Below are positions 46,127 through 56,231 of a stretch of DNA of 64,000 nt, piece after piece. The notes beneath the pieces were generated by a model that worked only from the letters and a program-made list of their open reading frames with translations, made no database searches and had not been told where the DNA came from. How positions within the stretch are numbered: position 1 is the first letter of the stretch; every line of letters starts with the position of its first letter. The translations under genes were made by a program, and so were the position numbers. The DNA is from Domibacillus antri (GTDB taxonomy: Bacteria; Bacillota; Bacilli; Bacillales; Domibacillaceae), in the NCBI RefSeq assembly GCF_001936625.1, contig NZ_MSDU01000003.1, positions 1-64,000 on the forward strand, written 5' to 3'.

Positions 46127-48541
46127 TTGATCCTTATTCATGTGTTAATTCTCATCCCTATTTTAACAGCTTTTCTCATTCCGATCATTGGGAGGCAATT
46201 CCCTAAGCTGCATCTCGGATGGGCAGCACTTGCAGTTCCGATTGTATTATTTAGTTTTTTTGTTTCCAAAATTCCAGCGATTTCCTCAAATGAAACGATC
46301 GCAGGCTCTATGGCTTGGATCGAGGCATTAGATCTCCATTTTGCCGTTTATTTAGACGGTCTCAGCCTCATTTTCACCTTGTTAATTACAGGGGTTGGCA
46401 GCCTGGTAGTATTGTATTCGATTTTCTATTTATCAAAGGAAAGAGAATCACTCTCCCACTTTTACGCCTATTTGCTCCTCTTTATGGGTGCGATGCTGGG
46501 CGTCGTGTTATCTGATAACTTAATGGTGCTTTACCTATTCTGGGAGTTAACAAGTATCTCGTCCTTTTTATTAATTGCCTTTTGGTTCCGTCGAAAAAAG
46601 TCACGTTACGGTGCCCAAAAATCATTTTTGATTACGGTCGGCGGCGGCATTTCCATGCTGGTCGGCTTTATCATGCTGAAGGTAATGACCGGCACAAACA
46701 GTGTACAGGAAATCATCGCCATGCGGGATTCGATTCAGGAACACGAATTATTTGTTCCTGCCTTAGTGTTAATTTTGCTCGGTGCCTTTACGAAATCAGC
46801 CCAATTTCCATTCCATATCTGGCTGCCGGATGCGATGGAAGCACCGACGCCCGTCAGTGCCTACTTGCACTCTGCCACAATGGTTAAGGCAGGATTATTT
46901 TTAGTCGCTCGTTTCACCCCTGTTTTTGGCGGTGAAGAAACATGGTTCTGGCTTGTAAGCGGCGTGGGTATTTTCACCATGTTCTGGGGCTCCTTCTCAG
47001 CTGTTAGACAAAAAGACTTAAAGGCACTGCTCGCCTATTCAACTATCAGCCAATTAGGATTGATTATGTCTTTGTTCGGACTTGGGTCCGCAGCGCTGCA
47101 AGGAGGGGCTTCTACAGAGTCCGTCGTTTATACAAAAGCAATCTATGCCGCACTCTTCCACCTTGTGAATCACTCTACGTTTAAAGGCGCGTTATTCATG
47201 GTCGTAGGAATCGTTGACCATGAGGTCGGAACAAGGGACATCCGCAAACTCGGCGGATTAATTTCACTCATGCCGATCACGTTCACCTTAGCAGTCATTA
47301 GCAGTTTTTCAATGGCTGGACTGCCTCCTTTCAACGGTTTCTTAAGTAAGGAAATGTTCTTTACCGCTGTGTTAAATGCGAATGAAATGACTGTTTTTTC
47401 TATGGAGACATGGGGGCTGTTATTCCCGATCATTGCCTGGGTGGGAAGCATTTTCACTTTCACCTATTCGATGATCATTGTTTATCGGACCTTTTTGGGA
47501 CCGTACCGTCGTGAAAAATTGGAAAAAGATCCGCATGAAGCACCCATTGGCATGTTAATCTCACCAATCGTGTTATGTGCGATGGTCATTCTCCTGTTCT
47601 TTTTCCCGAACCGGTTAAGTGAATACTTGCTTTCACCTGCCATGTACAGCATCCTCCCTGCGTATCAAAACGTGGAAGGGATTATTCCTAAAATCTCTGC
47701 CTGGCATGGATTTAATTTAGAATTATTCATGACAGCAGGGGTTGTCGTGCTTGGCGCATTTCTTATGAAGACCTTTCGATTCTGGAATATCGTTTATGAT
47801 TTATTCCCTGAGCATCGGAGTCTTGACCGCGGATACCAATGGATTTTGTCTAAGAGCGAAAGAGGATCAAAAAAGGCAACCGACCGCTATATGACAGGTT
47901 TCTTGCCAAATTACCTTTATTATATTTACGGCTTCCTTTTGCTTATGCTGGGAGGAACGCTATGGCTGACGGGCAGTATCGTCATTGATACCTCCAATGA
48001 TGCCCCGGTGAGTTTGTACGAAGGCATCATGGTCTTTATCATGGCAACCGCAGCTGCAGGCATCCTTTTTTCCAAGTCACGTATGACTGCTACATTATTA
48101 AATGGCGTTCTCGGCTACTCCATCGCAATTTTCTTTGTGTTATTTAGAGCACCGGACCTGGCGCTGACTCAGCTTGTCGTCGAGACGGTTACAACCGTTT
48201 TGTTTCTCCTTTGCTTTTATCATTTGCCGGAGTGGTCAAAAGAGGATCGGTCATTGAAAGTCCGCCTTCCTAAAATAGCCGTATCCATCGGAATGGGTGT
48301 GCTGACTGTCTTGATCGCTCTCTCTGTACAGGGAAACAAATTATTTGACTCCATTTCGAGTTATTTCGAAAATTCTTATGAGCTCGCGGGCGGGCGAAAT
48401 ATTGTCAACTCTATTTTAGGGGATTTCCGTGCCTTTGATACGATGCTTGAAGTCGTCGTCCTCTTTATCGCAGGGGTCGGAGTCTATACCCTCATTAAAT
48501 TAAAAGCGGATCAAGGAGGGGATGAGATTGAGAGAAAATGA
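46127..48541 (+). CDS. mrpA: Na+/H+ antiporter subunit MrpA
   Basis: An 804-residue membrane subunit related to NuoL, with a C-terminal extension related to NuoJ/MrpB. Proton-path motifs include [19 protein letters not shown] and the antiporter block [35 protein letters not shown] region around residues 220-250. With MrpB-G it forms a large complex that exchanges cytoplasmic Na+ for H+ and supports alkaline pH and salt tolerance. TTG start after GAGGAGG. Confidence 0.96.
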   Translation: MILIHVLILIPILTAFLIPIIGRQFPKLHLGWAALAVPIVLFSFFVSKIPAISSNETIAGSMAWIEALDLHFAVYLDGLSLIFTLLITGVGSLVVLYSIFYLSKERESLSHFYAYLLLFMGAMLGVVLSDNLMVLYLFWELTSISSFLLIAFWFRRKKSRYGAQKSFLITVGGGISMLVGFIMLKVMTGTNSVQEIIAMRDSIQEHELFVPALVLILLGAFTKSAQFPFHIWLPDAMEAPTPVSAYLHSATMVKAGLFLVARFTPVFGGEETWFWLVSGVGIFTMFWGSFSAVRQKDLKALLAYSTISQLGLIMSLFGLGSAALQGGASTESVVYTKAIYAALFHLVNHSTFKGALFMVVGIVDHEVGTRDIRKLGGLISLMPITFTLAVISSFSMAGLPPFNGFLSKEMFFTAVLNANEMTVFSMETWGLLFPIIAWVGSIFTFTYSMIIVYRTFLGPYRREKLEKDPHEAPIGMLISPIVLCAMVILLFFFPNRLSEYLLSPAMYSILPAYQNVEGIIPKISAWHGFNLELFMTAGVVVLGAFLMKTFRFWNIVYDLFPEHRSLDRGYQWILSKSERGSKKATDRYMTGFLPNYLYYIYGFLLLMLGGTLWLTGSIVIDTSNDAPVSLYEGIMVFIMATAAAGILFSKSRMTATLLNGVLGYSIAIFFVLFRAPDLALTQLVVETVTTVLFLLCFYHLPEWSKEDRSLKVRLPKIAVSIGMGVLTVLIALSVQGNKLFDSISSYFENSYELAGGRNIVNSILGDFRAFDTMLEVVVLFIAGVGVYTLIKLKADQGGDEIERK

Positions 48542-48950
48542 TGTTATTTTACAAACAGTCTCTAAAGTAGCCGTGTTCATTATATTAACATTCGGTGTGT
48601 ATTTATTTTTAGCCGGTCACCACAATCCAGGCGGCGGATTTATTGGAGGTCTCACCTTATCATCCGCCTTCGTCCTTTTATATTTAGCCTTTGACGTGGA
48701 AACAGTCAATGCAGGGATTCCGATGGATTATAAAATGGTCGCCGCAACAGGCGTTCTCATCTCTGTATTCAGCGGGATGGGCGCCCTTCTATTCGGCAGC
48801 GCTTTTCTGAGCCAGACCTTTGCATACTTTGATCTCCCCATTTTTGGAAAGACCGAACTGGCAACCGTCGTGTTGTTTGAATCAGGTATCGCTTTAGGTG
48901 TGGTTGGCGTTGTCGTAACCATTATGATTAGCATTAGTGAGGATGTGTAA
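48522..48950 (+). CDS. mrpB: Na+/H+ antiporter subunit MrpB
   Basis: A 142-residue membrane subunit with four helices and the family segment LFLAGHHNPGGGFIGGL. It overlaps mrpA by 20 bp. The ATG at 48522 lies close to AAGGAGGGG; a TTG two codons further on is a possible alternative. Confidence 0.94.
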   Translation: MRLRENDVILQTVSKVAVFIILTFGVYLFLAGHHNPGGGFIGGLTLSSAFVLLYLAFDVETVNAGIPMDYKMVAATGVLISVFSGMGALLFGSAFLSQTFAYFDLPIFGKTELATVVLFESGIALGVVGVVVTIMISISEDV

Positions 48951-48951
48951 T

Positions 48952-49290
48952 ATGGAAACGATGATTACTCTTGTAGTCGGCGTCCTCGTATCTGTTGCCA
49001 CTTACCTGCTGCTCTCGAAAAATTTGATTCGGGTTGTATTAGGTACTGCGATTTTATCACACGCAGTACACTTGTTATTAATGACAATGGGCGGATTGAA
49101 AATCGGGAGCGTGCCAATTTTAGGTGATCACGTGGATACCTACACAGATGCGCTGCCGCAAGCACTAATCTTAACTGCGATTGTGATTAGCTTTGCTGTA
49201 ACCGCCTTTTTCCTTGTTCTTGTGTACCGGACCTATCAAAGCACGGGAACCGATAATCTGCAGCAAATGAGAGGAACAAACGATGAATAA
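48952..49290 (+). CDS. mrpC: Na+/H+ antiporter subunit MrpC
   Basis: A 112-residue NuoK-like subunit with three helices and typical segments LLSKNLIRVVLGTAILSHAVHLLL and ALPQALILTAIVISFAVTAF. The start METMIT at 48952 comes 1 bp after the mrpB stop; the frame is open from 48937. It overlaps mrpD by 8 bp. Confidence 0.94.
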   Translation: METMITLVVGVLVSVATYLLLSKNLIRVVLGTAILSHAVHLLLMTMGGLKIGSVPILGDHVDTYTDALPQALILTAIVISFAVTAFFLVLVYRTYQSTGTDNLQQMRGTNDE

Positions 49291-50764
49291 TATTTTAGTA
49301 TTTCCTATGGTCCTCCCGATCATTGTGGGTGTTTTATTGCTTTTCTTCCGTTCGAATCCAAACATTCAACGGTGGTGCAGTGTCCTGACGATGGTCGTCG
49401 TCTTTTTAATCAGCCTTTGGATTTTGGAGAAAGTAATGAATGAAGGCATCTTACGCCTTGATTTTGGGGAATGGGCGCCTCCGTTCGGCATTACCTTTGT
49501 AGCCGATGCGTTTGCGATGCTGTTAGTATCGACGGCTTCACTCGTGTCCATTCTTTGTTTGTTGTATGCCGTTTTTGCTAGAGATGAAAGAAGAGAAAAG
49601 TTCTTTCTATACCCGTTCTTGCTATTGCTTGTGGCGGGCGTAAATGGCGCATTTTTGACAGGAGACTTATTCAACTTATTTGTTTGTTTTGAAGTGATGC
49701 TGCTTGCTTCGTATGTCTTAATGACACTCGGAGGGGAGAAAAAACAGCTTACCGAAGGAATCAAATACATTTTAATCAACATTTTGTCATCCTGGTTCTT
49801 CTTATTAGGCATTGCCTATATGTACGGTACGCTTGGCACGCTGAACCTCGCCCAGTTATCACAGCGAATCGCAGAAGCTGGTCAGCCTCCGCTTCTGACA
49901 ACCATCAGCATTTTGTTTTTAATCGTATTTTCTTTGAAAGCTGGATTGGTTCTCTATTTCTGGCTTCCAGGTTCTTACGGAGCCTTGCCGACAGCTGTTT
50001 CTGCTTTATTTGCAGCGCTTCTGACAAAAGTGGGCGTTTATGCACTATTCCGCTTCTTCACGTTGTTGTTTTACCACGAGCCATCGATTACGCATACGAT
50101 TATCGGCTTAATGGCCATAGTCACCATGGTTGGAGGAAGTCTCGGTGCCATTGCCTATGTTGATTTGAGTAAAATCGCGGCCTATAACGTGGTCATTGCC
50201 ATTGGATTTATCCTGGTTGGTTTGGCCTCTCATAACGTCGAGGCAATTCAAGGCTCCATTTATTACTTAATACACGATATTCTCGTTAAAGGGCTGCTAT
50301 TCCTCTTGATTGGCACCGTGATTTATTTGTCCGGCAAAACAAGATTTCATCAGGCAAGCGGTTTAATTACCAACTATCCGCTGCTCGGCTGGATTTTTTT
50401 AATCACGATTCTGTCCTTAGGAGGCATTCCCCCGTTCAGTGGCTTTGCCGGGAAACTTTTAATTGGACAGGGCGCTCTTGGAGCCGGTGAATATGTTTTG
50501 ACTGCTGTTGCCTTTTTATCAAGCTTGTTCGTCTTGTATTCGCTGCTGCGCATCTTTTTGAATATGTTCTGGGGTGAAACGTCCATTCGAACACAAAATC
50601 AGATCCCTTTGTCAAAAGGAATGTTAGCTCCATGCCTTGTTCTGGCCGCCCTGACAGCAGGATTAGGGTTGGGAATGGATGTCGTTTCTCCATACGTGAC
50701 AGAAGCGGCACATGTGTTAATGAATCCGGAGCTTTATATTGAGGGAGCGCTGAACAATGAATAA
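49283..50764 (+). CDS. mrpD: Na+/H+ antiporter subunit MrpD
   Basis: A 493-residue subunit related to NuoM/NuoN with about fourteen helices. Conserved charged helix residues are in LFVCFEVMLLASYVL and KAGLVLYFWLPGSYGALPTAVSAL. It works with MrpA as one of the two proton-pumping modules. RBS GAGAGGAAC precedes the ATG. Confidence 0.95.
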   Translation: MNNILVFPMVLPIIVGVLLLFFRSNPNIQRWCSVLTMVVVFLISLWILEKVMNEGILRLDFGEWAPPFGITFVADAFAMLLVSTASLVSILCLLYAVFARDERREKFFLYPFLLLLVAGVNGAFLTGDLFNLFVCFEVMLLASYVLMTLGGEKKQLTEGIKYILINILSSWFFLLGIAYMYGTLGTLNLAQLSQRIAEAGQPPLLTTISILFLIVFSLKAGLVLYFWLPGSYGALPTAVSALFAALLTKVGVYALFRFFTLLFYHEPSITHTIIGLMAIVTMVGGSLGAIAYVDLSKIAAYNVVIAIGFILVGLASHNVEAIQGSIYYLIHDILVKGLLFLLIGTVIYLSGKTRFHQASGLITNYPLLGWIFLITILSLGGIPPFSGFAGKLLIGQGALGAGEYVLTAVAFLSSLFVLYSLLRIFLNMFWGETSIRTQNQIPLSKGMLAPCLVLAALTAGLGLGMDVVSPYVTEAAHVLMNPELYIEGALNNE

Positions 50765-50794
50765 TTGCACAGATTCTGAAGGAGGTGGAAAACG

Positions 50795-51280
50795 TTGCCT
50801 GTACAGTTTCTATTAAATTTGTTAATTGCCATTTTATGGGTCTTTTTGAAAGATGAAGATACGTTTGAAGTTCCAACCTTTGTGGCCGGTTTTTTAATTG
50901 GAATTGTCATCATCTTTTTGATGCATCGATTTTTCGGAACACCTTTTTATCTGAAGCGTGCCTTCTCCATGCTGAAACTGCTTTGGATTTTCAACTATGA
51001 GCTTATGACATCCAGCATCTTAATCATGAAACAAATATTAATTCCAAGCGCTACGTTTGAGCCGGGCATTTTTTCATACGAAACAAAGCTGAAAAGTGAT
51101 TGGGAAGTGACTGCACTCGCTCTCCTTCTCATGTTGACACCGGGTTCTGTGGTGCTGCGTATTTCACCAGAGGGGAATGTGTTTTATATTCATGCCATGG
51201 ATGTAAAAGATACGAAGCCAATGGTATTAAAGTCCATTCAACTGTATGAAAAAGTAATTTTGGAGGTGACCCGCCCATGA
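50795..51280 (+). CDS. mrpE: Na+/H+ antiporter subunit MrpE
   Basis: A 161-residue subunit with two to three N-terminal helices and a cytoplasmic domain (MLTPGSVVLRISPEGNVFYIHAMD). TTG start after a perfect AAGGAGGTG. Its gene overlaps mrpF by 4 bp. Confidence 0.94.
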   Translation: MPVQFLLNLLIAILWVFLKDEDTFEVPTFVAGFLIGIVIIFLMHRFFGTPFYLKRAFSMLKLLWIFNYELMTSSILIMKQILIPSATFEPGIFSYETKLKSDWEVTALALLLMLTPGSVVLRISPEGNVFYIHAMDVKDTKPMVLKSIQLYEKVILEVTRP

Positions 51281-51561
51281 CGAACCTTATTTTCGTTTCG
51301 GCAATCGTTCTGTTTAGTATCGCCATTGCCATCTCCCTTTTCCGGGTTCTAAAAGGGCCGACGCTGCCGGATCGTGTTGTAGCGTTCGATGTCATCGGCG
51401 TCAATCTTATTTCCATTGTGGCGGTGTTAAGTGTTGTGTTGCGGACGAAAGCGTATTTGGAAGTTATTTTGATTATTGCCATCCTCGCCTTTATCAGCAC
51501 CGTTGCCTTCTCAAAATACATTGAGAGAGGTGTCATCATTGACCGAAAACGAAATCGTTGA
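51277..51561 (+). CDS. mrpF: Na+/H+ antiporter subunit MrpF
   Basis: A 94-residue subunit with three helices and the MrpF signature LKGPTLPDRVVAFDVIG. GGAGGTG precedes the ATG, which overlaps the mrpE stop. Confidence 0.94.
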   Translation: MTNLIFVSAIVLFSIAIAISLFRVLKGPTLPDRVVAFDVIGVNLISIVAVLSVVLRTKAYLEVILIIAILAFISTVAFSKYIERGVIIDRKRNR

Positions 51562-51868
51562 ATTGATCGCCGCTTTGATGGTCTTGCTCGGGAGCATTAT
51601 GGCCATCATCAGTGCCTATGGAATTGTTAGTCTGCCGGATGTTTATACCCGTTCACACGCCGGCACAAAGAGTTCAACACTGGCTGTCCTTCTGACTTTG
51701 ACAGGCGTATTCATTTTTTTCTGGTCCACCGAACATTATATCAGCATCCGGCTTGTGCTTGGCATTGTCTTCTTGTATTTGACCGCACCTGTCGCAGGGC
51801 ACCTCATTTGCCGGGCGGCTTATAATTCGGAAGTAAAGCTGGAAGATAAGACAGAAAATGAACAATAA
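51539..51868 (+). CDS. mrpG: Na+/H+ antiporter subunit MrpG
   Basis: A 109-residue subunit with three helices and the signature GSIMAIISAYGIVSLPDVYTRSHAGTK region (residues 18-44). The frame opens at 51476, but a TTG at 51539 preceded by GAGAGGTG gives the expected start TENEIVEL, overlapping mrpF by 23 bp. It is the last gene of the operon and ends at a strong terminator. Confidence 0.94.
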   Translation: MTENEIVELIAALMVLLGSIMAIISAYGIVSLPDVYTRSHAGTKSSTLAVLLTLTGVFIFFWSTEHYISIRLVLGIVFLYLTAPVAGHLICRAAYNSEVKLEDKTENEQ

Positions 51869-51882
51869 AATATCCGGAAAAT

Positions 51883-51930
51883 AAATAAAGCATGATTTCC
51901 ATTTAATCGGAAATCATGCTTTATTTTATA
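51883..51930 (+). terminator. terminator of the mrp operon
   Basis: An 18-bp stem AAATAAAGCATGATTTCC and its complement with an 8-nt loop, followed by a T-rich tail. Confidence 0.92.
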
Positions 51931-51935
51931 GTTAT

Positions 51936-51965
51936 CCACCAAGGTATAGCGTATGTATTTGGTGG
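51936..51965. repeat. 7-bp inverted repeat at the element boundary
   Basis: CCACCAA (51936-51942) and TTGGTGG (51959-51965) flank 16 bp and overlap the CCA end of the tmRNA-like fragment. It may be part of the recombination site or chance. Confidence 0.4.
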
Positions 51966-52027
51966 AGACGGCGGGAGTCGAACCCGTCATCTCTACAAAC
52001 GCTGGTGTATCAACGTTTAAGCCCAAC
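51960..52027 (-). other. tmRNA (ssrA) 3'-end fragment, probable attachment site
   Basis: Read on the minus strand, this ends in a tRNA-like T arm and acceptor (GGGTTCGACTCCCG, then CCGTCTCCACCA) with GCTTAAACG about 45 nt upstream, as near the 3' end of tmRNA. The tag frame and the 5' acceptor half are absent from the next 350 bp. One T-stem position (ACGGG/CCCGC) is mispaired, as in a decaying copy. Integration into the 3' end of ssrA duplicates this segment. A tRNA 3' end is the alternative reading. Confidence 0.62.
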
Positions 52028-52407
52028 TTTTGCTTATTTTAAAAATCACTGACCATGGTTTTGACCATGAGTTTCAAAAAAACCTTACGGAGACACGCTG
52101 TTTTTTATGCTTCATTACTTCTTAATACAATACCTGAAAAGCACGCTAAATGCCATCCTGAAATCATCCTTTCCATGTGCTCACGAGTTTTCTTTTGCAA
52201 ATCGGAATGGCACTTTGGGATGAAAACTATACAGATAATCATATAACGAGAACCAATGACAAAAGACGGTAACAAATAATAGTTCCCGTCTTTGTTTACT
52301 ACTATTCAATTTACCTCATTATTTCTTTGATTCAAAGTATTTGCTTCGCCCTATGATCCCCCAGTTCCAGCAAACGTATCACGATTCCATTGAAGGACAC
52401 TTGTACA
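52028..52407. other. gene-poor left end of the integrated element
   Basis: No supported gene. A small inverted motif GACCATGGTTTTGACCATG lies near 52050. A 63-codon plus-strand frame here has no ribosome site or recognisable content. Confidence 0.5.
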
Positions 52408-52569
52408 TTACAACTCATCTTGATTGTATGAAACAATCCTGTTTAATATCTCCTGCCTTCTGAAATACTCCTCATGACGAATATCAGCAAGATGATATAT
52501 TTCTTCTATATAATACTGGATGGTTATGTTTCCTCTTTCCAATACATAACAACCACAAGGAGGGGGCAT
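52408..52569 (-). CDS. possible 53-residue protein or remnant
   Basis: The frame begins MPPPCGCYVLERGNITIQYY and ends RIVSYNQDEL. It looks like real protein. The frame extends upstream without a start codon, and an adjacent frame reads VIKFFEKPSFP up to a TGA that overlaps the ATG. This suggests a frameshifted, decayed gene rather than an intact one. No clear ribosome site. It lies just downstream of the primase gene. Confidence 0.35.
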   Translation of the reverse strand: MPPPCGCYVLERGNITIQYYIEEIYHLADIRHEEYFRRQEILNRIVSYNQDEL

Positions 52570-52740
52570 CAGGGAAACGAAGGCTTTTCGAAAAACTTTA
52601 TGACTTTGTTTACGTCATATCATTATAGATTTAATTCTTATTGTTAAATTGGTCAAATAACCCCCTTCTTTTGCCGTACCTTCGTGTTACAGTGTCCCCC
52701 CTCCTCGTGGTTGTCCCTTCTTTACAAAGAGCTGCCAACT

Positions 52741-54960
52741 TTATAGTTTCCTATTAATTGATATTCCTTTGAATACAACACGTTTATGGCTGTCTTCTGT
52801 TTTAAGGATTTGGCGGCCATATTCAGATAACAGTGCTTTGTTAAATTTCGTCTGTGAGATTGCCTGCATATTGTTTTCGAGACACATCTTCTTATAATGG
52901 TTATAAAGGTTTTGACTATGCTCTTGTCCATTCACATTGAGTTCACAATGCTCTGTTACGAACCAGATAACGTTATTGCTTTGCTTTTTATACTCAAACA
53001 AAAGGTTCTGAGTAGTAGAACTCTTTGTAAACTGATAATTGTTAGCCGTCAACCGTTTTAATCCTGTAATCGCCCATTGAACGATTCCATCCACTTCATT
53101 TTGCAGTTTGGCTTGCAGCCCAGTATCTATTTCACCCTGTGGAACTTGTCTGACAAATGGCAAGATGATTAACCTTCTGTAAAATCCATCTGTTCGGTCA
53201 ATATAATTGGATGGCAATTCATTACACGAGAACAAAAGCCTTGCCTTGTTGCTAAAAGAAAATGGAGTGCGAAACTTCTCTTCGGCTACAATAGTATCTC
53301 CACTAACCAATGTTTTAAAGATACCTGTATCCTGCAACGCTTTATTTGGTAAATCCGCATAAATATTTGCGAGCTTACCAAAAAGTAAACTTGATTTGAA
53401 CTGATGGGACAAGTCTTGCAACGGGACATTACTAATATTCTTCTTTCCTAATAAGTTTTCAACAACTTTCAAGAAAGTAGATTTTCCAGTACGCCCAGGA
53501 CCATACAAAATGAATGCTTTTTCTGCTATGGTTTCTGCAATTAAAAAATAACCGAGCATTTCCTGTGCAATTAATTGGTCTTCTTTTGAAAGTACCGACT
53601 CCATGAATCCTTTGAAAATCGGATACTCAGCTGTCTCAATGTAATTTGCGTTTATTTGAATAGAAGTGAAAATGTCGGGTGAATGCTCTTCAAGCAACCC
53701 AGTTTGCAAGTTCAATATTCCGTTTTTGAAATTGATTCTGTTTTTTAACATTGGCGATTCAAACAAATCACCATTATGCCATAACCTATTCTTTAGTTGG
53801 TCCAGCGTATCTCGAACATGTGATGATTTACTGTGCTCGTCAATCAGCTTGCTTTGTATCTTCGTCTTAATTTGTTGTTCATCAATGTGCTGATAAACCC
53901 CTTGATGATATTGAAAAAAGTGTTCGTTGGCATACAAAAGCGTTTCTTCTGACTGAATATGCTTCGCCAAAATTCCTGGCATAAAAGTGATGGAGCTTTG
54001 TCCCTTCATGTACCAATGTGGAAGCTCTGCTTTTTGAATGGCAGGCTTTGGTATATCAGGCTTTTTGCTTTCAGCTTTATTTCTCTGACTCTCTCTTTCA
54101 AATACATTTCCCGTATCTTTAATTGCTTTCCCAATTACAACATCTCCGTAAGTGCTTCCGTCTGCGTAGTGAATACTATCCCATTTACTTCGGTATAGTC
54201 CCGATTTTCTAAACAACACGTCCATTTGGCTTGCATCTTTTGCGGTGTAGAAAGCTAAAGCGTTGCACAGGGCCATATCTGCTTCACTTTGAGATTGATA
54301 ATACCCCTTCCAGTCTCCTTCGTACAAACTTTTTAACCGATGCCCACTTTTGCCTCTGAACATAACATCAATTATGCTTTCGTCTCGTACTTCTTCTCGT
54401 TGACTCAGTAAAACCAATTGTTCATCCTCATCTCCTTTCTCTAAAAATGTCGTGCAGATTGAATTAATTCCGTCTGTGGCCCATTCGATTTTGTCGTATC
54501 CATTTAACATATTTCCCGTCACCGTAAAGTAACGCTTGTTTTGATACACTTCTAAGCCGTACTCGCTATTCTTTGAACGAGTTGATGTTTTAGCTCCTTT
54601 TGTAATTAAATGAATGCCTTTGCCACTTGGGGAATATTCCGCATACGCTTTTCCTTTCAATTGGCAAAGAATCTCCTCTGCAACCTGATTAAATATCCCA
54701 TTTTCCACGCAACCGTCAATGTCGATTCCTACTAAATCATCCGCCTCCGTAAAAACGAAGCCTATGCCTGTGATGAAGTTCTTCCCTGTATATTGAATGG
54801 CTTCTTCAAAGGAAAGCCAGTTTTCTACACTGTTTGAATCCATGTTCATTCCTGTGTTTGGATTCACTGGAACTTTTGTGATTTTTTCACCTCGTGGTAC
54901 TGCTTTATAGCAGACCCACTGTTTCATTTCTCTCATTTCTTTTGGAATATTTTTGTACAT
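52741..54960 (-). CDS. PrimPol-SF3 helicase replication protein (P4/D5 family)
   Basis: A 739-residue replication protein of phages and plasmids. The N-terminal archaeo-eukaryotic-type primase-polymerase has GIDIDG (metal site), YSPSGKGIHLI and RYFTVTGNM. The middle is a D5_N-like region. The C-terminal superfamily 3 helicase has Walker A GPGRTGKSTF (about residue 490), NIYADLPNKALQD and LLFSCNELP with the sensor asparagine. GAGGAGG 7 nt before the ATG at 54960 fixes the start; the frame is open to 54987. It is the likely initiator or replicase of the element. Confidence 0.9.
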   Translation of the reverse strand: MYKNIPKEMREMKQWVCYKAVPRGEKITKVPVNPNTGMNMDSNSVENWLSFEEAIQYTGKNFITGIGFVFTEADDLVGIDIDGCVENGIFNQVAEEILCQLKGKAYAEYSPSGKGIHLITKGAKTSTRSKNSEYGLEVYQNKRYFTVTGNMLNGYDKIEWATDGINSICTTFLEKGDEDEQLVLLSQREEVRDESIIDVMFRGKSGHRLKSLYEGDWKGYYQSQSEADMALCNALAFYTAKDASQMDVLFRKSGLYRSKWDSIHYADGSTYGDVVIGKAIKDTGNVFERESQRNKAESKKPDIPKPAIQKAELPHWYMKGQSSITFMPGILAKHIQSEETLLYANEHFFQYHQGVYQHIDEQQIKTKIQSKLIDEHSKSSHVRDTLDQLKNRLWHNGDLFESPMLKNRINFKNGILNLQTGLLEEHSPDIFTSIQINANYIETAEYPIFKGFMESVLSKEDQLIAQEMLGYFLIAETIAEKAFILYGPGRTGKSTFLKVVENLLGKKNISNVPLQDLSHQFKSSLLFGKLANIYADLPNKALQDTGIFKTLVSGDTIVAEEKFRTPFSFSNKARLLFSCNELPSNYIDRTDGFYRRLIILPFVRQVPQGEIDTGLQAKLQNEVDGIVQWAITGLKRLTANNYQFTKSSTTQNLLFEYKKQSNNVIWFVTEHCELNVNGQEHSQNLYNHYKKMCLENNMQAISQTKFNKALLSEYGRQILKTEDSHKRVVFKGISINRKL

Positions 54961-55020
54961 TCGTTTCCTCCTCTCGTTAATAAACACATTGTATTCTGAT
55001 TGACAACTCTCTGAAATAGC

Positions 55021-55140
55021 TTTTTGGTTCGACTCTGTTCGACCCTAAAACCAACTCAGCAAAGCAGCGAAAAAGTGATTATATTATGTCTGTTTGTTGT
55101 TACATAGTCATTTTTGGTTTGACCACGTTTGACCACTTTT
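55021..55140 (+). repeat. parC-like direct repeats upstream of parM
   Basis: Two related blocks 90 bp apart, at 55021-55046 and 55111-55137, each start TTTTTGGTT and hold two tandem units: GTTCGACTCT GTTCGACCCT, and GTTTGACCAC GTTTGACCAC. Short tandem direct repeats just upstream of a parM-parR pair are the usual form of a ParR-bound centromere. The gap 54961-55256 holds no gene. Function is inferred. Confidence 0.6.
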
Positions 55141-55256
55141 AAGAAAATTTAAGATTACTTCGACATACTTAGACCGTATCTTCTTAATTTTTCTTATTTC
55201 TCAATATGAATCTGCATAAGATAGAAGGTAATTAAAATTAGAGAGGAGAAGGTATT

Positions 55257-56231
55257 TTGAGAGAACATGTTTTTATTGGAATTGACACAGGGAAGCATAG
55301 TACGAAGGTTTTGATGGAGCATAGAGGCAAGACGTATACTTTATTGTTCCGAACCAAAATGCAAGAAACATATGATTTGGGAGTGGAAGTCCAGCCTTCT
55401 TCATATAAAATTGATTTTGAAGGAAGGCAATTTTTATTAGGAGATATGTCTTCGGAAAGCCAAAGTGATTTTAATTTAAGTAAGGAAACACTGATTCATC
55501 AGGTTTCAATCTATACTGCCATCTGCGAAATAATGAGAAAAGCGAATATTTACTTTCATAATGTGCAATTGCATGTGGCCGTTAATGTTCCCATTAATGT
55601 TTACAAATCGAAGACACAAAAAGAATCCTTTAAGCGATTCATTGAAAATAACGGCAAAACGATTTACTTTCGGGTTAATGATTGTCAGTACAACTTTAAT
55701 TTAACAGATGTAACGATATGCTTTGAAGGAATGGGGTTAATTTACTCTAACTCAAGTGAAGTGAAAAACTCTTCCTCAACAGTGATTGATATAGGTGGAT
55801 TAAATACAACCTATTGCGTATTTAACGGCATACAACCAGATTTCAGCAGTATGACAGTTTCCCATGCAGGGATAAATATACTGAAAGCGAAGTTAGAACA
55901 AGCATTAGTGCAAAAATACAATCGGAATGTATCAGCAACCGACCTTGAATTACTTATCCAGCGAGGGTATATTAGCTACATGGGACAAATTGAAGAAGAT
56001 AGCAAAAAGATTATTGCTCAGGTGAAACAAGCTCACTTTGAACAAATCATTAACTATGCAAAACAGCATAACTATACCTTTAACCAAGACTTTATTTACT
56101 TTGTAGGAGGCGGAGCACTGCTTCTGCAAAAAGAAATTTCAGAGCAGTTTCCTAATGCGAAAATTGTTATTAATCCCCAGTTCGCCAATGTGAAAAGTTT
56201 CTTGGAAATTGTAAAGGTCAAGTATGCATGA
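55257..56231 (+). CDS. parM: ParM-like actin-type plasmid segregation ATPase
   Basis: A 324-residue actin-fold protein. The phosphate-1 motif is GIDTGKHSTKVL, phosphate-2 VIDIGGLNTTYC, and the adenosine motif FVGGGALLL. ParM polymers push ParR-bound DNA apart at division. TTG start after GAGAGGAGAAGG. It overlaps the next gene by 4 bp (ATGA). Repeats upstream supply a candidate centromere. It shows that the element is, or was, an autonomous low-copy replicon. Confidence 0.88.
   Translation: MREHVFIGIDTGKHSTKVLMEHRGKTYTLLFRTKMQETYDLGVEVQPSSYKIDFEGRQFLLGDMSSESQSDFNLSKETLIHQVSIYTAICEIMRKANIYFHNVQLHVAVNVPINVYKSKTQKESFKRFIENNGKTIYFRVNDCQYNFNLTDVTICFEGMGLIYSNSSEVKNSSSTVIDIGGLNTTYCVFNGIQPDFSSMTVSHAGINILKAKLEQALVQKYNRNVSATDLELLIQRGYISYMGQIEEDSKKIIAQVKQAHFEQIINYAKQHNYTFNQDFIYFVGGGALLLQKEISEQFPNAKIVINPQFANVKSFLEIVKVKYA

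Noticed and set aside
52055-52246. 63-codon plus-strand frame near the element boundary
   Set aside because: No ribosome site and no protein-like pattern; surrounding sequence appears non-coding.
51960-52330. A complete ssrA (tmRNA) gene
   Set aside because: Only the 3' tRNA-like end is present. No tag-peptide frame and no 5' acceptor half are found in the following 350 bp on the minus strand.
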